Shown here piece by piece: positions 8,926-18,470 of a stretch of 64,000 nt of DNA (its first letter is position 1; every line of letters starts with the position of its first letter). Both the position numbers and the translations under genes were made by a program. The DNA is from Ralstonia pickettii (lineage in GTDB: Bacteria; Pseudomonadota; Gammaproteobacteria; Burkholderiales; Burkholderiaceae). The stretch covers positions 310,001 to 374,000 of the forward strand of contig NZ_JFZG01000024.1 of assembly GCF_000607165.1 (NCBI RefSeq), written 5' to 3'. The notes beneath the pieces were generated by a model. It did no database searches. It was given only the letters and a program-made list of their open reading frames with translations, and was not told the DNA's origin.

Positions 8926-11519
8926 GCCGCCTCCTTGTTCGATTCCAGGAAGTCCTGCGCAAAGCGCTGCAGCACGCCGCCGGCTTCGTAAATCGAGACT
9001 TCTTCATCGCTGTCCAGGCGGCACGTAACGGGCACTTCCACGCGTTCGCCGTTCTTGCGGTGGATGACGAGCGTCAGGTCTGCGCGCGGCTTGCGTTCGC
9101 CGACCACGTCAAAGGATTCGGTGCCGTCAATGCCCAGCGTGAGGCGCGTGGTGCCCGGCTTGAACTCCAGCGGCAGCACGCCCATGCCGATCAGGTTCGT
9201 GCGGTGGATGCGCTCGAAGCCTTCGGCCACGATGACTTCCACGCCGGCCAGGCGCACGCCCTTGGCCGCCCAGTCGCGCGAGCTGCCCTGGCCGTAGTCG
9301 GCGCCGGCAATCACGATCAGCGGCTGCTTGCGCTCCATGTAGGTCTCGATGGCTTCCCACATGCGCGTGACCTTGCCCTCGGGCTCGATGCGCGTGAGCG
9401 ATCCCTTCTTCACGGTGCCATCGACCACGGCCATCTCGTTGATGAGCGTGGGGTTGGCAAACGTCGCGCGTTGCGCGGTCAGGTGATCGCCGCGGTGCGT
9501 GGCGTACGAGTTGAAGTCCTCTTCCGGCAGGCCCATCTTGGCCAGGTATTCACCAGCGGCGCTGCTCGCCAGGATGGCGTTGGACGGCGAGAGGTGATCG
9601 GTCGTGATGTTGTCGCCCAGCACGGCCAGCGGGCGCAGGCCCTTGAGCGTGCGCTCGCCAGCCAGCGCGCCTTCCCAGTACGGCGGGCGGCGAATATACG
9701 TGCTCTGCGGGCGCCACGCGTACAGCGGGCTCACGTTGGCAACGGACTCGCTGCGCTGCTCGAACATCGGGATGTACACCTTGCGGAACTGCTCCGGCTT
9801 GACCGATGCACGCACGATGGCGTCGATCTCTTCGTCGGTCGGCCACAGGTCTTTGAGCAGGATCGGCTTGCCGTTGGCATCGGTGCCGAAGCTGTCGCGC
9901 TCGATATCGAAGCGCACCGTGCCGGCAATCGCATAGGCCACCACCAGCGGCGGGGATGCGAGGAACGCCTGCTTGGCATACGGATGGATGCGGCCGTCGA
10001 AGTTGCGGTTGCCCGACAGCACGGCCGTGGCGTACAGGTCGCGGTCGATGATCTCTTGCTGGATCTTCGGGTCCAGTGCGCCGCTCATGCCGTTGCACGT
10101 GGTGCACGCAAACGCGACGATGCCGAAGCCGAGCTTTTCGAGTTCGTGCTTCAGGCCGGCTTCTTCCAGATACAGCTCAACGGCCTTGGAGCCCGGCGCC
10201 AGCGAGCTCTTCACCCACGGCTTGCGGGTCAGGCCCAGGCGGTTGGCATTGCGCGCCAGCAGCGCCGCGGCAATCACGTTGCGCGGGTTGCTGGTGTTGG
10301 TGCAGCTCGTGATGGCCGCGATGATGACGGCGCCATCCGGCATCTGGCCCGGCGTTTCTTCCCACTTGCCGGCGATGCCCTTGGCGGCCAGGTCGGTCGT
10401 TGCCACGCGTGCGTGCGGGTTGGACGGGCCGGCCATGTTGCGCACCACGCTCGACAGGTCAAAGCGCAGCACGCGTTCGTATTCCGCATGCTTGAGCGTG
10501 TCGGACCACAGGCCGGCCGTCTTGGCATACGTCTCGACCAGCTTGACCTGCTCGTCGGTGCGGCCGGTCAGGCGCAGGTAGTCGAGCGTGTTGTCGTCGA
10601 TCGAGAACATGGCGGCGGTGGCGCCGTACTCGGGGGCCATGTTCGAAATGGTGGCGCGGTCGCCCAGCGTCAGCTTGGATGCGCCTTCGCCGTAGAACTC
10701 GAGGTATGCGCCCACCACCTTCTGCTTGCGCAGGAATTCGGTCAACGCCAGCACGATGTCGGTGGCGGTGATACCGGGCTGGCGCTGGCCCGTCAGCTCC
10801 ACGCCAACGATGTCCGGCAGGCGCATCCACGAGGCACGCCCGAGCATCACATTCTCGGCTTCCAGGCCGCCCACGCCGACGGCGATCACGCCCAGCGCGT
10901 CCACGTGCGGCGTGTGGCTGTCGGTGCCGACGCAGGTGTCGGGGTAGGCCACGCCGTCGTGCGCCTGGATGACGGGCGACATCTTCTCCAGATTGATCTG
11001 GTGCATGATGCCGTTGCCCGCTGGGATCACGTCGACGTTCTTGAACGCAAGCTTCGTCCAGTCGATGAAGTGGAAGCGGTCTTCGTTGCGGCGGTCTTCA
11101 ATGGCGCGGTTCTTGGCGAAGGCGTCGGGGTCGAAGCCGCCGCATTCCACCGCCAGCGAGTGGTCGACGATCAACTGCACCGGCACCACCGGGTTGACCT
11201 TGGCGGGGTCGCCGCCCTGGTCGGCAATCGCGTCGCGCAGGCCGGCCAGATCCACCAGCGCGGTTTGGCCCAGGATGTCGTGGCACACCACGCGCGCCGG
11301 GAACCAGGGGAAATCCAGATCGCGCTTACGCTCGATCAGTTGCTTGAGCGAATCGGTGAGGGTGGCTGGGTCGCAGCGGCGGACCAGGTTCTCGGCGAGG
11401 ACTCGGGAGGTGTACGGGAGCTTGTCGTAGGCGCCGGCTTGGATGGCTTCGACGGCTTCTCTCGCGTCGAAGTAGTCGAGTGACGTGCCGGGAAGAGGCT
11501 TTCGGTGTTCTGTATTCAT
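8922..11519 (-). CDS. acnD: Fe/S-dependent 2-methylisocitrate dehydratase AcnD
   Basis: An 865-residue aconitase-family enzyme that dehydrates 2-methylcitrate. Cluster cysteines are visible in SCTNTSNP and in CTTCNGMSG. Other aconitase motifs include DSHTPHVDALG and, near the C-terminus, GADYGQGSSRDWAAKG. Length and the adjacent prpF distinguish it from housekeeping aconitase. Only a weak purine-rich stretch precedes the ATG. A 282-bp gap filled with hairpins separates it from prpC upstream, so acnD-prpF may be partly uncoupled from the prpB promoter. Confidence 0.95.
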   Translation of the reverse strand: MNTEHRKPLPGTSLDYFDAREAVEAIQAGAYDKLPYTSRVLAENLVRRCDPATLTDSLKQLIERKRDLDFPWFPARVVCHDILGQTALVDLAGLRDAIADQGGDPAKVNPVVPVQLIVDHSLAVECGGFDPDAFAKNRAIEDRRNEDRFHFIDWTKLAFKNVDVIPAGNGIMHQINLEKMSPVIQAHDGVAYPDTCVGTDSHTPHVDALGVIAVGVGGLEAENVMLGRASWMRLPDIVGVELTGQRQPGITATDIVLALTEFLRKQKVVGAYLEFYGEGASKLTLGDRATISNMAPEYGATAAMFSIDDNTLDYLRLTGRTDEQVKLVETYAKTAGLWSDTLKHAEYERVLRFDLSSVVRNMAGPSNPHARVATTDLAAKGIAGKWEETPGQMPDGAVIIAAITSCTNTSNPRNVIAAALLARNANRLGLTRKPWVKSSLAPGSKAVELYLEEAGLKHELEKLGFGIVAFACTTCNGMSGALDPKIQQEIIDRDLYATAVLSGNRNFDGRIHPYAKQAFLASPPLVVAYAIAGTVRFDIERDSFGTDANGKPILLKDLWPTDEEIDAIVRASVKPEQFRKVYIPMFEQRSESVANVSPLYAWRPQSTYIRRPPYWEGALAGERTLKGLRPLAVLGDNITTDHLSPSNAILASSAAGEYLAKMGLPEEDFNSYATHRGDHLTAQRATFANPTLINEMAVVDGTVKKGSLTRIEPEGKVTRMWEAIETYMERKQPLIVIAGADYGQGSSRDWAAKGVRLAGVEVIVAEGFERIHRTNLIGMGVLPLEFKPGTTRLTLGIDGTESFDVVGERKPRADLTLVIHRKNGERVEVPVTCRLDSDEEVSIYEAGGVLQRFAQDFLESNKEAA

Positions 11520-11563
11520 GGTGTGGGTCCATCCCTTGTTTCATCCCCTGCCGGGGCTGACTC

Positions 11564-11735
11564 ACTTTTCTTTGTCTTGCCAAAGAAAAGTAAGCAAAAG
11601 AAAGGCGCGCCCGAGATGGCGAAAGACTCCTTGAATTTATGTCGCAGAGAGGGGAAGGGGAAAACTCGCTTCGCTCAGACAGTTCCCCTTCCTTTTTCCT
11701 CTCTGCAACAAAAATTCAAGGCGCCATCTAGGGCC
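11564..11735. repeat. Interspersed hairpin element between prpC and acnD
   Basis: Two nested structures fill most of the 282-bp gap. A perfect 11-bp stem, ACTTTTCTTTG (11564-11574) with CAAAGAAAAGT (11581-11591), has a 6-base loop. A much longer imperfect palindrome follows (about 11611-11735): its left arm (GATGGCG, CCTTGAATTT, GCAGAGAGG, GGAAGGGG) reappears inverted in the right arm (TTCCCCTTCC, CCTCTCTGC, AATTCAAGG, CGCCATC), around a short loop near 11668. It has no coding capacity. It resembles a MITE-like or REP-like intergenic repeat; copies elsewhere in the genome would confirm that. Confidence 0.7.
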
Positions 11736-11801
11736 GGAACGTCAACGTCCAAACCGTCTGTGGGCTTGGGGTGACGTTCCTTCTTTTTGTTTTCCTACTT
11801 C

Positions 11802-12971
11802 TTACGGGCGCTTGCCGATCGGTACGAACTTCAGGTCGTCGGGGCCGGTGTAGTTGGCGCTCGGGCGGATGATCTTGTTGTCGATGCGCTGCTCGATGAT
11901 GTGCGCGGCCCAGCCGGACGTCCGCGCGATCACGAACAGCGGGGTGAACATCGCGGTCGGCACGCCCATCATGTGGTACGACACGGCGCTGAACCAGTCC
12001 AGGTTCGGGAACATCTTCTTGATGTCCCACATCACGGTTTCCAGGCGCTCGGCAATGTCGAACATCTTGGTGTTGCTGGCTTCCTTCGACAGCTTGCGCG
12101 CCACTTCCTTGATGACCTTGTTGCGCGGGTCGGACACGGTGTACACCGGGTGGCCGAAGCCGATCACGACTTCCTTGGCTTCCACGCGGCGGCGGATGTC
12201 GGCTTCGGCCTCGTCCGGGGTGTCGTAGCGCTTCTGGATCTCGAAAGCGACTTCATTGGCGCCGCCGTGCTTCGGGCCGCGCAATGCGCCAATCGCTCCG
12301 GTGATGGCCGAGTAGATGTCCGAGCCCGTGCCGGCAATCACGCGGCCGGTGAACGTCGATGCGTTGAACTCGTGCTCGGCATACAGGTTGAGCGAGACGT
12401 GCATGGCGTCGACCCACGACTTCGGCGGCTCCACGCCGTGCAGCAGGTGCAGGAAGTGGCCGCCGATGGAGTCGTCATCCGTTTCGACCTCGATGCGCTT
12501 GCCGTTGTGGCTGTAGTGGTACCAGTACAGCAGCATCGAGCCGAGCGATGCCATCAGGCGGTCGGCGATGTCGCGCGCGCCGGGGGTGGCGTGGTCGTCC
12601 TTCTCTGGGAGCACGGTGCCCAGCACCGACACACCCGTGCGCATCACGTCCATCGGGTGGGCAGAAGCGGGCACCCATTCCAGAGCAGCCTTCACGTTGG
12701 CGGGCAGGCCGCGCAGCGCCTTCAGCTTGGTCTTGTAGGCAGCCAGCTCAGCCTTGTTGGGCAGCTTGCCGTGCACCAGCAGGTGGGCGACTTCTTCAAA
12801 CTCGCACGCGCCGGCCAGGTCGAGGATGTCGTAGCCGCGGTAGTGCAGGTCATTGCCAGTGCGGCCAACGGTACACAGCGCGGTGTTGCCGGCGGTGATG
12901 CCCGACAGGGCCACGGACTTCTTCGGCTTGAAAGCGCCGGCGTTCGGCGTGCTGTTATCGGCTTCGCTCAT
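11802..12971 (-). CDS. prpC: 2-methylcitrate synthase PrpC
   Basis: Condenses propionyl-CoA with oxaloacetate to 2-methylcitrate. The 389-residue product belongs to the short bacterial citrate-synthase type. Typical motifs are [22 protein letters not shown] and [13 protein letters not shown], which together hold the catalytic His, His and Asp region. A strong AAGGAG lies upstream of the ATG. It lies 36 bp downstream of prpB. The context with prpB, acnD and prpF separates it from the housekeeping citrate synthase, although these enzymes often act on both acyl-CoAs. Confidence 0.95.
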   Translation of the reverse strand: MSEADNSTPNAGAFKPKKSVALSGITAGNTALCTVGRTGNDLHYRGYDILDLAGACEFEEVAHLLVHGKLPNKAELAAYKTKLKALRGLPANVKAALEWVPASAHPMDVMRTGVSVLGTVLPEKDDHATPGARDIADRLMASLGSMLLYWYHYSHNGKRIEVETDDDSIGGHFLHLLHGVEPPKSWVDAMHVSLNLYAEHEFNASTFTGRVIAGTGSDIYSAITGAIGALRGPKHGGANEVAFEIQKRYDTPDEAEADIRRRVEAKEVVIGFGHPVYTVSDPRNKVIKEVARKLSKEASNTKMFDIAERLETVMWDIKKMFPNLDWFSAVSYHMMGVPTAMFTPLFVIARTSGWAAHIIEQRIDNKIIRPSANYTGPDDLKFVPIGKRP

Positions 12972-13007
12972 GGTGTGGTCTCCTTGGATGCGTTGAATTC
13001 GTAGGCG

Positions 13008-13904
13008 TTATTTCTGTGCGGCAAACAGCGTGTCGAGCTTGTCTTCGTACGCGTGGTAGCCCAGATATTGATACAGATCGGCGCGCGATTGCATGGTTTC
13101 CACGGCCGCCTTCTGGGTGCCGTCACGCATCACGGTTTGATAGAAGTTGAGCGCCGCAGCGTTCATCGCACGATAGGCGCCGCAGCAGTACAGCGCGATA
13201 TCCACGTTGGCGCTGCGCAGTTCGTCGGTGGTAAAGAGCGGTGTACTGCCGAACTCGGTCAGGTTGGCCAGGATGGGCACCTTCACGGCGGCCTTGAAGC
13301 GGCGGTAGTCGTCCAGCGTCTTCATCGCCTCAGGAAAGATCATGTCGGCGCCCGCTTCCACGTAGGCAACAGCGCGCTCGATGGCTGCGTCGATGCCTTC
13401 GGAGGCGGCCGCATCGGTGCGGGCCATGATGACGAAATCGTCATCGGTGCGGGCATCCACGGCGGCCTTCACGCGGTCGACCATCTCGTCGATGGAAACG
13501 ACTTCTTTGCCCGGGCGATGGCCGCAGCGCTTCTGGCCAACCTGGTCTTCCAGGTGCACAGCGGCCACACCGGCCTTGATGAACGAGCGAATGGTGCGCG
13601 CAATGTTGAAGGCGCCGCCCCAGCCCGTGTCGATGTCGACCATCAACGGAATCTGCACGGCATCGGTAATGCGGCGCGCGTCGATTAGCACGTCTTCCAT
13701 CGTGCTGATGCCCAGATCCGGAATGCCCAGCGAGTTGGCAGCCACGCCGCCGCCCGACAGGTACACGGCCTTGAAGCCGGTCTGCTCGGCCATCTTGGCA
13801 GCGTAGGCGGTGATGGCGCCCACCACTTGCAGCGGTTGGGATTCAGCCACGGCGGCACGGAATTTGGCGCCGGCGCTGGTCGGGTGTCGTTGGGTTGTGC
13901 TCAT
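13008..13904 (-). CDS. prpB: 2-methylisocitrate lyase PrpB
   Basis: Cleaves 2-methylisocitrate to pyruvate and succinate, the last step of the cycle. From the ATG at 13904 the product has 298 residues, the normal length; a longer frame reaches 14009 but would run through the promoter. The isocitrate-lyase family signature KRCGH is present, with the upstream DIDTGWGG metal-binding loop. A CTGGAG ribosome binding site sits 5 bases before the ATG. It is the first gene of the operon and lies directly behind a sigma-54 promoter. Confidence 0.95.
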   Translation of the reverse strand: MSTTQRHPTSAGAKFRAAVAESQPLQVVGAITAYAAKMAEQTGFKAVYLSGGGVAANSLGIPDLGISTMEDVLIDARRITDAVQIPLMVDIDTGWGGAFNIARTIRSFIKAGVAAVHLEDQVGQKRCGHRPGKEVVSIDEMVDRVKAAVDARTDDDFVIMARTDAAASEGIDAAIERAVAYVEAGADMIFPEAMKTLDDYRRFKAAVKVPILANLTEFGSTPLFTTDELRSANVDIALYCCGAYRAMNAAALNFYQTVMRDGTQKAAVETMQSRADLYQYLGYHAYEDKLDTLFAAQK

Positions 13905-13932
13905 GAAGGCTCCAGAAAGAACGGCATAAAAG

Positions 13933-13948
13933 AGCAGGAAGCGGGCCA
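13933..13948 (-). promoter_or_regulatory. Sigma-54 (-24/-12) promoter of prpB
   Basis: On the minus strand the sequence TGGCCCGCTTCCTGCT matches the consensus TGGCACG-N4-TTGCW at 12 of 14 informative positions or close to it, with exactly 10 bases between GG and GC. The GC (-12) element lies about 30 bases before the prpB ATG, leaving a leader of roughly 18 bases that contains the CTGGAG site. PrpR is a sigma-54 activator, so the promoter type is what the biology predicts. Confidence 0.8.
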
Positions 13949-14013
13949 CCTGTGCGAGCCGACGTAACCCCTTGATTTGTATGGATGTGACTTTACCGCT
14001 CGCGCGCACATTA

Positions 14014-14039
14014 TTTCAGAAATGAAATTTTCAATTTCA
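14014..14039. promoter_or_regulatory. Candidate PrpR upstream binding region (TTTCA/TGAAA dyads)
   Basis: Two overlapping dyads: TTTCA-GAAA-TGAAA (14014-14027) and TGAAA-T-TTTCA (14023-14033), followed by a further TTTCA (14035-14039). They lie about 70-90 bp upstream of the prpB sigma-54 promoter, a usual place for an enhancer, and about 60-85 bp upstream of the prpR start, so PrpR could also control its own gene from here. Binding is inferred from position and symmetry. Confidence 0.55.
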
Positions 14040-14098
14040 ATGTGGAAACGCTCGGCGCATAATGTCGAGACCGCTGTTTTTTCTGGCCGCACCGCACC

Positions 14099-16045
14099 AT
14101 GAGCCCCACTGCACCCGAGCTGACCGACCGCCCCCGCATCTGGGCCTGCGGTATCAGCCGCCTGAGCGATCTCTTTCTCGACATTGCCGCCGAGTACAAC
14201 GACCGCGCCGAGCTGCGCGTCATCACGCGCGGCTTTGAAGACATCGTGCGCGAGATCGAGGCCGCCGGCACAGAGCGGCCCGACGTGGTGGTGGCGGGCG
14301 GGTCCAACGGCGCGTATCTGAAGCCGCGTCTGTCGCTGCCCGTGGTCGTCATCAACCCGACGGGTTTTGACGTGATGCACGCGCTGGCCCGCGCCCGGCG
14401 TGATGCGGAATCGGTGGCGCTCGTCACCCACGGCGACACGCCCGAAGAGGTGCGCCGCTTTGTCGCCGCCTATGGCATGGATGTGGTGTTTGCCTCGTAC
14501 ACCTCGCGCCAGGGCGCGGAGAGCTGCGTACTGGACCTGCGCGACCGTGGCGTGGGCGTGGTGGTCGGCCCCGGTTTGGTGACGGATCTGGCAACGCAGG
14601 CGGGCATGAATGCCGTGTTCCTGTATTCGCGTGACTCCGTGCGTGCGGCATTCGATACCGCGCTGGAAGTCGTACAGGCCACGCGCCGCGAAACGCTGCG
14701 CCGCCAGCGGCTGGACAACCTGCTGCAGCATCTGCGTGACGGTGTGGTCGCGCTGGATGCGCAGGGCCGCGTGGAGGCCATCAACCAGCGGCTGGCCACT
14801 GCACTGGGCATCGAGGCAAAACAGGCAATCGGGCAACCGCTGCTCAGCATCGCGCCCAGCCTGCTGGGCTTGCTGCCCGATGCCGACGGCGACACGCTGG
14901 GCACCGTGCGGGGCGTGAACTACGTCATCCACCGTGGCCCGCTGACGAGCACCGGCGCCGGCGCGACAGAAGGCACGGTCTTCACCTTCCAGGAATCCCG
15001 CGCGGTGGAGCGGCTGGACCGCACGCTGCGCTCACGCCAGCGCCCGCAGCAGTTCAGCGCGCGCTACCGGCTCGAAGACCTGGTGGGCGAATCGCTGCCG
15101 ATGGAGCGCGTGCGCACGCTGGTGCGTCGCTATGCCAAATCCGATGCCACCGTGCTCGTGCTGGGCGAATCCGGCACGGGCAAGGAGATGGTCGCGCAGG
15201 GCATGCATCAGCTCAGCGCGCGGCGCGATTTTCCATTTGTCGCCATCAACTGCGGCGCATTTCCCGAGGCGCTGCTGGAGAGCGAGCTGTTCGGCTACGA
15301 AGAGGGCGCTTTCACTGGCGCACGCAAGGGCGGCAAGACCGGGCTGATTGAAGCCGCGCACCGCGGCACGCTGTTTCTTGATGAAATCGGCGAGATGCCG
15401 CTGCCGCTGCAAAGCCGCCTGCTGCGCGTGCTGCAGGAGCGCGAGGTGGTGCGGCTGGGCTCCACCGAGCCCACGCGCGTCGATATCCGCGTGATGGCCG
15501 CCACGCACCGCGCGCTGACGGACGCGGTGGAAGCCGGCACCTTCCGCGCGGACCTTTACTACCGACTCAACATCCTCAGCATTGCGCTGCCCCCGCTGCG
15601 CGAACGGCCCGACGACGTGATGCCCCTGGCCGCTGAACTGCTCGTGCAAGCCGCGCGCCGCGAACCGCGCCTGCTGCTGCGCATTGCCGATACCGAGGAG
15701 GCTGCCCGCGTGCTGGCCGGCGTTGCCGAGCCGCTGCGGCGCTACGCCTGGGCCGGCAACGTGCGCGAATTGCAGAGCGTGGTCGAACGGATTGCCGTGG
15801 AGCTGGCTTACACCGAAGACGCCAGCGCCGTCACGCAAGATGTGCTGCGGCTGATTGCACCGGAAGTGTTTGCCCGCGCCACGCCCGGCAAAGCGGCGGT
15901 ATTGACGCTGCGCGAGCGCAGCCGTGGAGTGGAAGCCGAAGAGATACGCGCAGCACTGGCAGCCCACGACGGCGATCGCGACGCCGTATGTGCGGCATTG
16001 GGCATCAGCAAGACGACGTTGTGGCGGCGGTTGCAGGCGGGGTAG
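14099..16045 (+). CDS. prpR: Propionate catabolism activator PrpR (sigma-54 dependent)
   Basis: A 648-residue activator transcribed divergently from prpB. The N-terminal third is the PrpR_N sensor region, which in Salmonella responds to 2-methylcitrate. Then follows a PAS-like segment, the AAA+ domain with Walker A GESGTGKE (about 356-363) and the GAFTGA loop that contacts sigma-54 (403-408), and a Fis-type helix-turn-helix at the C-terminus ([13 protein letters not shown]). All motifs needed for sigma-54 activation are intact. The sigma-54 promoter and dyads between prpR and prpB are its likely targets. Confidence 0.95.
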   Translation: MSPTAPELTDRPRIWACGISRLSDLFLDIAAEYNDRAELRVITRGFEDIVREIEAAGTERPDVVVAGGSNGAYLKPRLSLPVVVINPTGFDVMHALARARRDAESVALVTHGDTPEEVRRFVAAYGMDVVFASYTSRQGAESCVLDLRDRGVGVVVGPGLVTDLATQAGMNAVFLYSRDSVRAAFDTALEVVQATRRETLRRQRLDNLLQHLRDGVVALDAQGRVEAINQRLATALGIEAKQAIGQPLLSIAPSLLGLLPDADGDTLGTVRGVNYVIHRGPLTSTGAGATEGTVFTFQESRAVERLDRTLRSRQRPQQFSARYRLEDLVGESLPMERVRTLVRRYAKSDATVLVLGESGTGKEMVAQGMHQLSARRDFPFVAINCGAFPEALLESELFGYEEGAFTGARKGGKTGLIEAAHRGTLFLDEIGEMPLPLQSRLLRVLQEREVVRLGSTEPTRVDIRVMAATHRALTDAVEAGTFRADLYYRLNILSIALPPLRERPDDVMPLAAELLVQAARREPRLLLRIADTEEAARVLAGVAEPLRRYAWAGNVRELQSVVERIAVELAYTEDASAVTQDVLRLIAPEVFARATPGKAAVLTLRERSRGVEAEEIRAALAAHDGDRDAVCAALGISKTTLWRRLQAG

Positions 16046-16158
16046 ATCAAAAATGACCCGCGTAGGTGGTTGCGGTCGACTGGCGCGCTGACTATCGTGC
16101 AATCCTCCATCGAGCCTCCCTGCGTGCTGGCAGGCGCGCTACCAAGAAGGTCAACACC

Positions 16159-16857
16159 ATGGCACAGCAAAGCCGCCCCCACATCATCCTCGCCAGCCTG
16201 ACGCTTGCTGGCGGGTCGCGCTATCCGTCGGCTCTGGGCCATCTTGTCCGGACGGCCGCTGTTGCGGCGTACCTGGCAAACGTTTTGGAGCTGGACGACG
16301 CCGAGCAAAGACGCATCTATCTTGTGGCGCCCGTGCACGACATCGGCAAGCTGGGCATTCCGGATGACGTCCTGCTCAAGCCCGCCTCCCTGACCGACGT
16401 GGAGCAAGAGGTCATGCAACGGCACTCGGACATCGGTGCCGACCTGCTTGCCGGAACGCCCGATCCGATCCTGCAATTGGCAGCGAGCGTTGCCCGCCAT
16501 CATCACGAGCATTTTGACGGCAGCGGCTATCCCGGTGGCCTGGCGGGGGAAGATGTCCCGCTTGCTGCGCGCATCGTCGCCATTGCTGATGCCTTTGACG
16601 CCATGCTGGAGCCGCGCGTCTACCGCCAGGGGATGGCCGAAGCCCACGCGCTGGATGTGCTGGCCGAGCAGAGCGGCGGGTATTTCGACCCGACCCTGGT
16701 CGAGTGTTTCCTGAAGAAGGTGTCCGAGGTTCGACGCGTCCGTGCTGCTGCAGAAGGCCTGGTGCAGCAGTACGGCGACGTGTCGGGTGTCATCCGGTTC
16801 TACGGAGCGCGAGGCGAATCCCCTTCATTCCTGAGGTATATCCAGACGCTTGGATAA
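16159..16857 (+). CDS. HD-GYP domain protein, probable c-di-GMP phosphodiesterase
   Basis: From the ATG at 16159 (AAGAAGG upstream) the product has 232 residues, close to a bare HD-GYP domain without a sensor part. The HD dyad is H60-D61 in HDIGKLGIP; downstream come the RHHHEHFDGSGYPGGL block with the GYP motif and the IADAFDAML motif. These are the metal- and substrate-binding elements of c-di-GMP phosphodiesterases, so activity is likely. A diguanylate cyclase gene follows on the same strand after 237 bp, which suggests opposing functions, though the gap argues against a tight operon. Confidence 0.85.
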   Translation: MAQQSRPHIILASLTLAGGSRYPSALGHLVRTAAVAAYLANVLELDDAEQRRIYLVAPVHDIGKLGIPDDVLLKPASLTDVEQEVMQRHSDIGADLLAGTPDPILQLAASVARHHHEHFDGSGYPGGLAGEDVPLAARIVAIADAFDAMLEPRVYRQGMAEAHALDVLAEQSGGYFDPTLVECFLKKVSEVRRVRAAAEGLVQQYGDVSGVIRFYGARGESPSFLRYIQTLG

Positions 16858-17094
16858 TCGGCGCCCGGTGCAGCGCGTCATTGCTGGCGGCGCACGCCCG
16901 CTCGGCGAAACGCCATGCGCGGCGATCCTGCCAATTGGGGTCACGCTCTTCGCGTAGATGCTTGCCGCGACACCCAATTTGGCGAGCCTTAGCCGTGCAG
17001 CGCAAAGCCCACACAACCCTTTGGACGGCTTTTCGGTCGGGCCGGAACCGTGGAGAATCGCGCTCCAATCCTGCTTGCCAACCTGTAGTTCGGA

Positions 17095-18447
17095 ATGACA
17101 GAAAACAATCCCTCGGAGACCGCCCGGCACGCCCTCAAGCTGCTGGCCTCACGCAGGTTGGCGCCCACGCCAGACAACTTTGCCTCGATTTATTACGAAA
17201 TCGCCGGCAGCAAGCCAAACGCAAACGGAGACGCCCAGGACGCCGATCGGATGGCACTGGTACGGGAGTTGTGCGAACAACTCGCGCGCACGGTGGAATG
17301 CTGCCTTCCGGTGCTCGGTGAAGACGATGCCAGCATCGGCCCCGCCGCGTGGGCGCTGATCCGGGCCTGCCGCTCCGAATTCGAAAGCCTTGCCAACCTG
17401 AACACCAAGCTCTCGACGTTCAACCACAGGCTGTCGCTCGCGGCCGAAGACCAGGGCGAGATTCGCCGGGCGCTGCTGGGCCTGCTGCAACTGGTGTTCG
17501 AGAACATCGGCGAGCTGTCATTGGACGACCACTGGCTGCGCGGCCAGATCGAAGCCCTGATGAAAGCCAGCGAGGCCCCCGTGAGCCTGCGCCGGCTGGA
17601 TGACCTGCGGCGTCGCCTCATGGAGGTGATCCAGAAGCAAAGTTCGCTGAAGTCGAAGTCGATTGAAGCCCAGGAAGAGATGAAGCGGCTGCTGGCTGCC
17701 TTCATGGAGCGCCTGTCCGTTGCCGCCGAAACCTCGGGCGAGCATCACCGCCAGATGGAAGCCTGCGCCAAGAAGATCGAATCGGCCAACAGCATCGCAG
17801 AGATCGCGCCGGCCATTCAGGACGCGCTGTCGGCCACCCGCTGGATGTCGGTGGAGTCGGCCCGCAATCGCGACGTGCTGTCGGCGATGAAGGTCAAAGC
17901 CGAAGAGGCTGCTGCCGAAGTGGCGCAACTGCGCAAGGCACTCGACATGGCATCGGCTTCAGCCCGCCACGACCTGCTGACCGGTGCGCTCAATCGCAAG
18001 GGTCTGGAAGAGGCGCTGGAGCGCGAGGTTGCCCGGGCCGCGCGCCAGAACACCACGCTCTCCATTGCGTTTCTGGACATCGACGACTTCAAGTCGATCA
18101 ACGACACGCACGGCCACGGCTTTGGCGACGATGCGCTGTCGCACCTGGCCCAGGTGGCCCGCGAATCGATGCGCCCGCAAGACACGCTCGCCCGCTTTGG
18201 CGGCGAGGAATTCGTGATCCTGATGCCGGACACGCCGTTGGAGGAGGGCGTGCAGACCATCGTCCGCCTGCAGCGGGCGCTCACACAGCGCTTCTTTGCG
18301 GCGGGCGACACGCGGCTGTTCATCACCTTCTCTGCCGGCGTGGCGGAAGTCGGCAAGGACGAACCGCCCATGGCGGCCATCCATCGCGCCGACCGCGGCA
18401 TGTATCAGGCCAAGCGCGCCGGCAAGAACAAGGTGGTCAGCGCCTGA
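17095..18447 (+). CDS. Diguanylate cyclase (GGDEF domain) with helical N-terminal region
   Basis: A 450-residue soluble protein. The first 270 residues are helical and coiled-coil rich, with no membrane segment and no recognisable sensor domain. The C-terminal GGDEF domain has an intact active site (GGEEF, 369-373) and an intact inhibitory site RPQD (360-363) exactly five residues upstream. It should make c-di-GMP and be product-inhibited. The N-terminal pattern (HALKLLASRRLAPTPDNF) is typical of a family of cytoplasmic GGDEF proteins in beta-proteobacteria. Confidence 0.92.
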   Translation: MTENNPSETARHALKLLASRRLAPTPDNFASIYYEIAGSKPNANGDAQDADRMALVRELCEQLARTVECCLPVLGEDDASIGPAAWALIRACRSEFESLANLNTKLSTFNHRLSLAAEDQGEIRRALLGLLQLVFENIGELSLDDHWLRGQIEALMKASEAPVSLRRLDDLRRRLMEVIQKQSSLKSKSIEAQEEMKRLLAAFMERLSVAAETSGEHHRQMEACAKKIESANSIAEIAPAIQDALSATRWMSVESARNRDVLSAMKVKAEEAAAEVAQLRKALDMASASARHDLLTGALNRKGLEEALEREVARAARQNTTLSIAFLDIDDFKSINDTHGHGFGDDALSHLAQVARESMRPQDTLARFGGEEFVILMPDTPLEEGVQTIVRLQRALTQRFFAAGDTRLFITFSAGVAEVGKDEPPMAAIHRADRGMYQAKRAGKNKVVSA

Positions 18448-18470
18448 GGCACGCCGAGCCCCTGCTGTGA

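Noticed and set aside
7690-8991. A 433-residue plus-strand frame
   Set aside because: Antisense shadow of prpF; it also begins inside an intrinsic terminator.
9060-11483. An 807-residue open frame on the plus strand
   Set aside because: Exactly antisense to acnD, whose aconitase motifs are unmistakable; the frame is rich in H, R, G and A and has no recognisable domain.
11787-13004. A 405-residue plus-strand frame
   Set aside because: Antisense to prpC with no domain content.
16790-17094. A minus-strand frame of about 92 residues and a weak dyad (CCAATTGGGGT / ACACCCAATTTGG) after the HD-GYP gene
   Set aside because: Frame overlaps the 3' end of the HD-GYP gene, has no ribosome binding site, and the dyad is imperfect and widely spaced.
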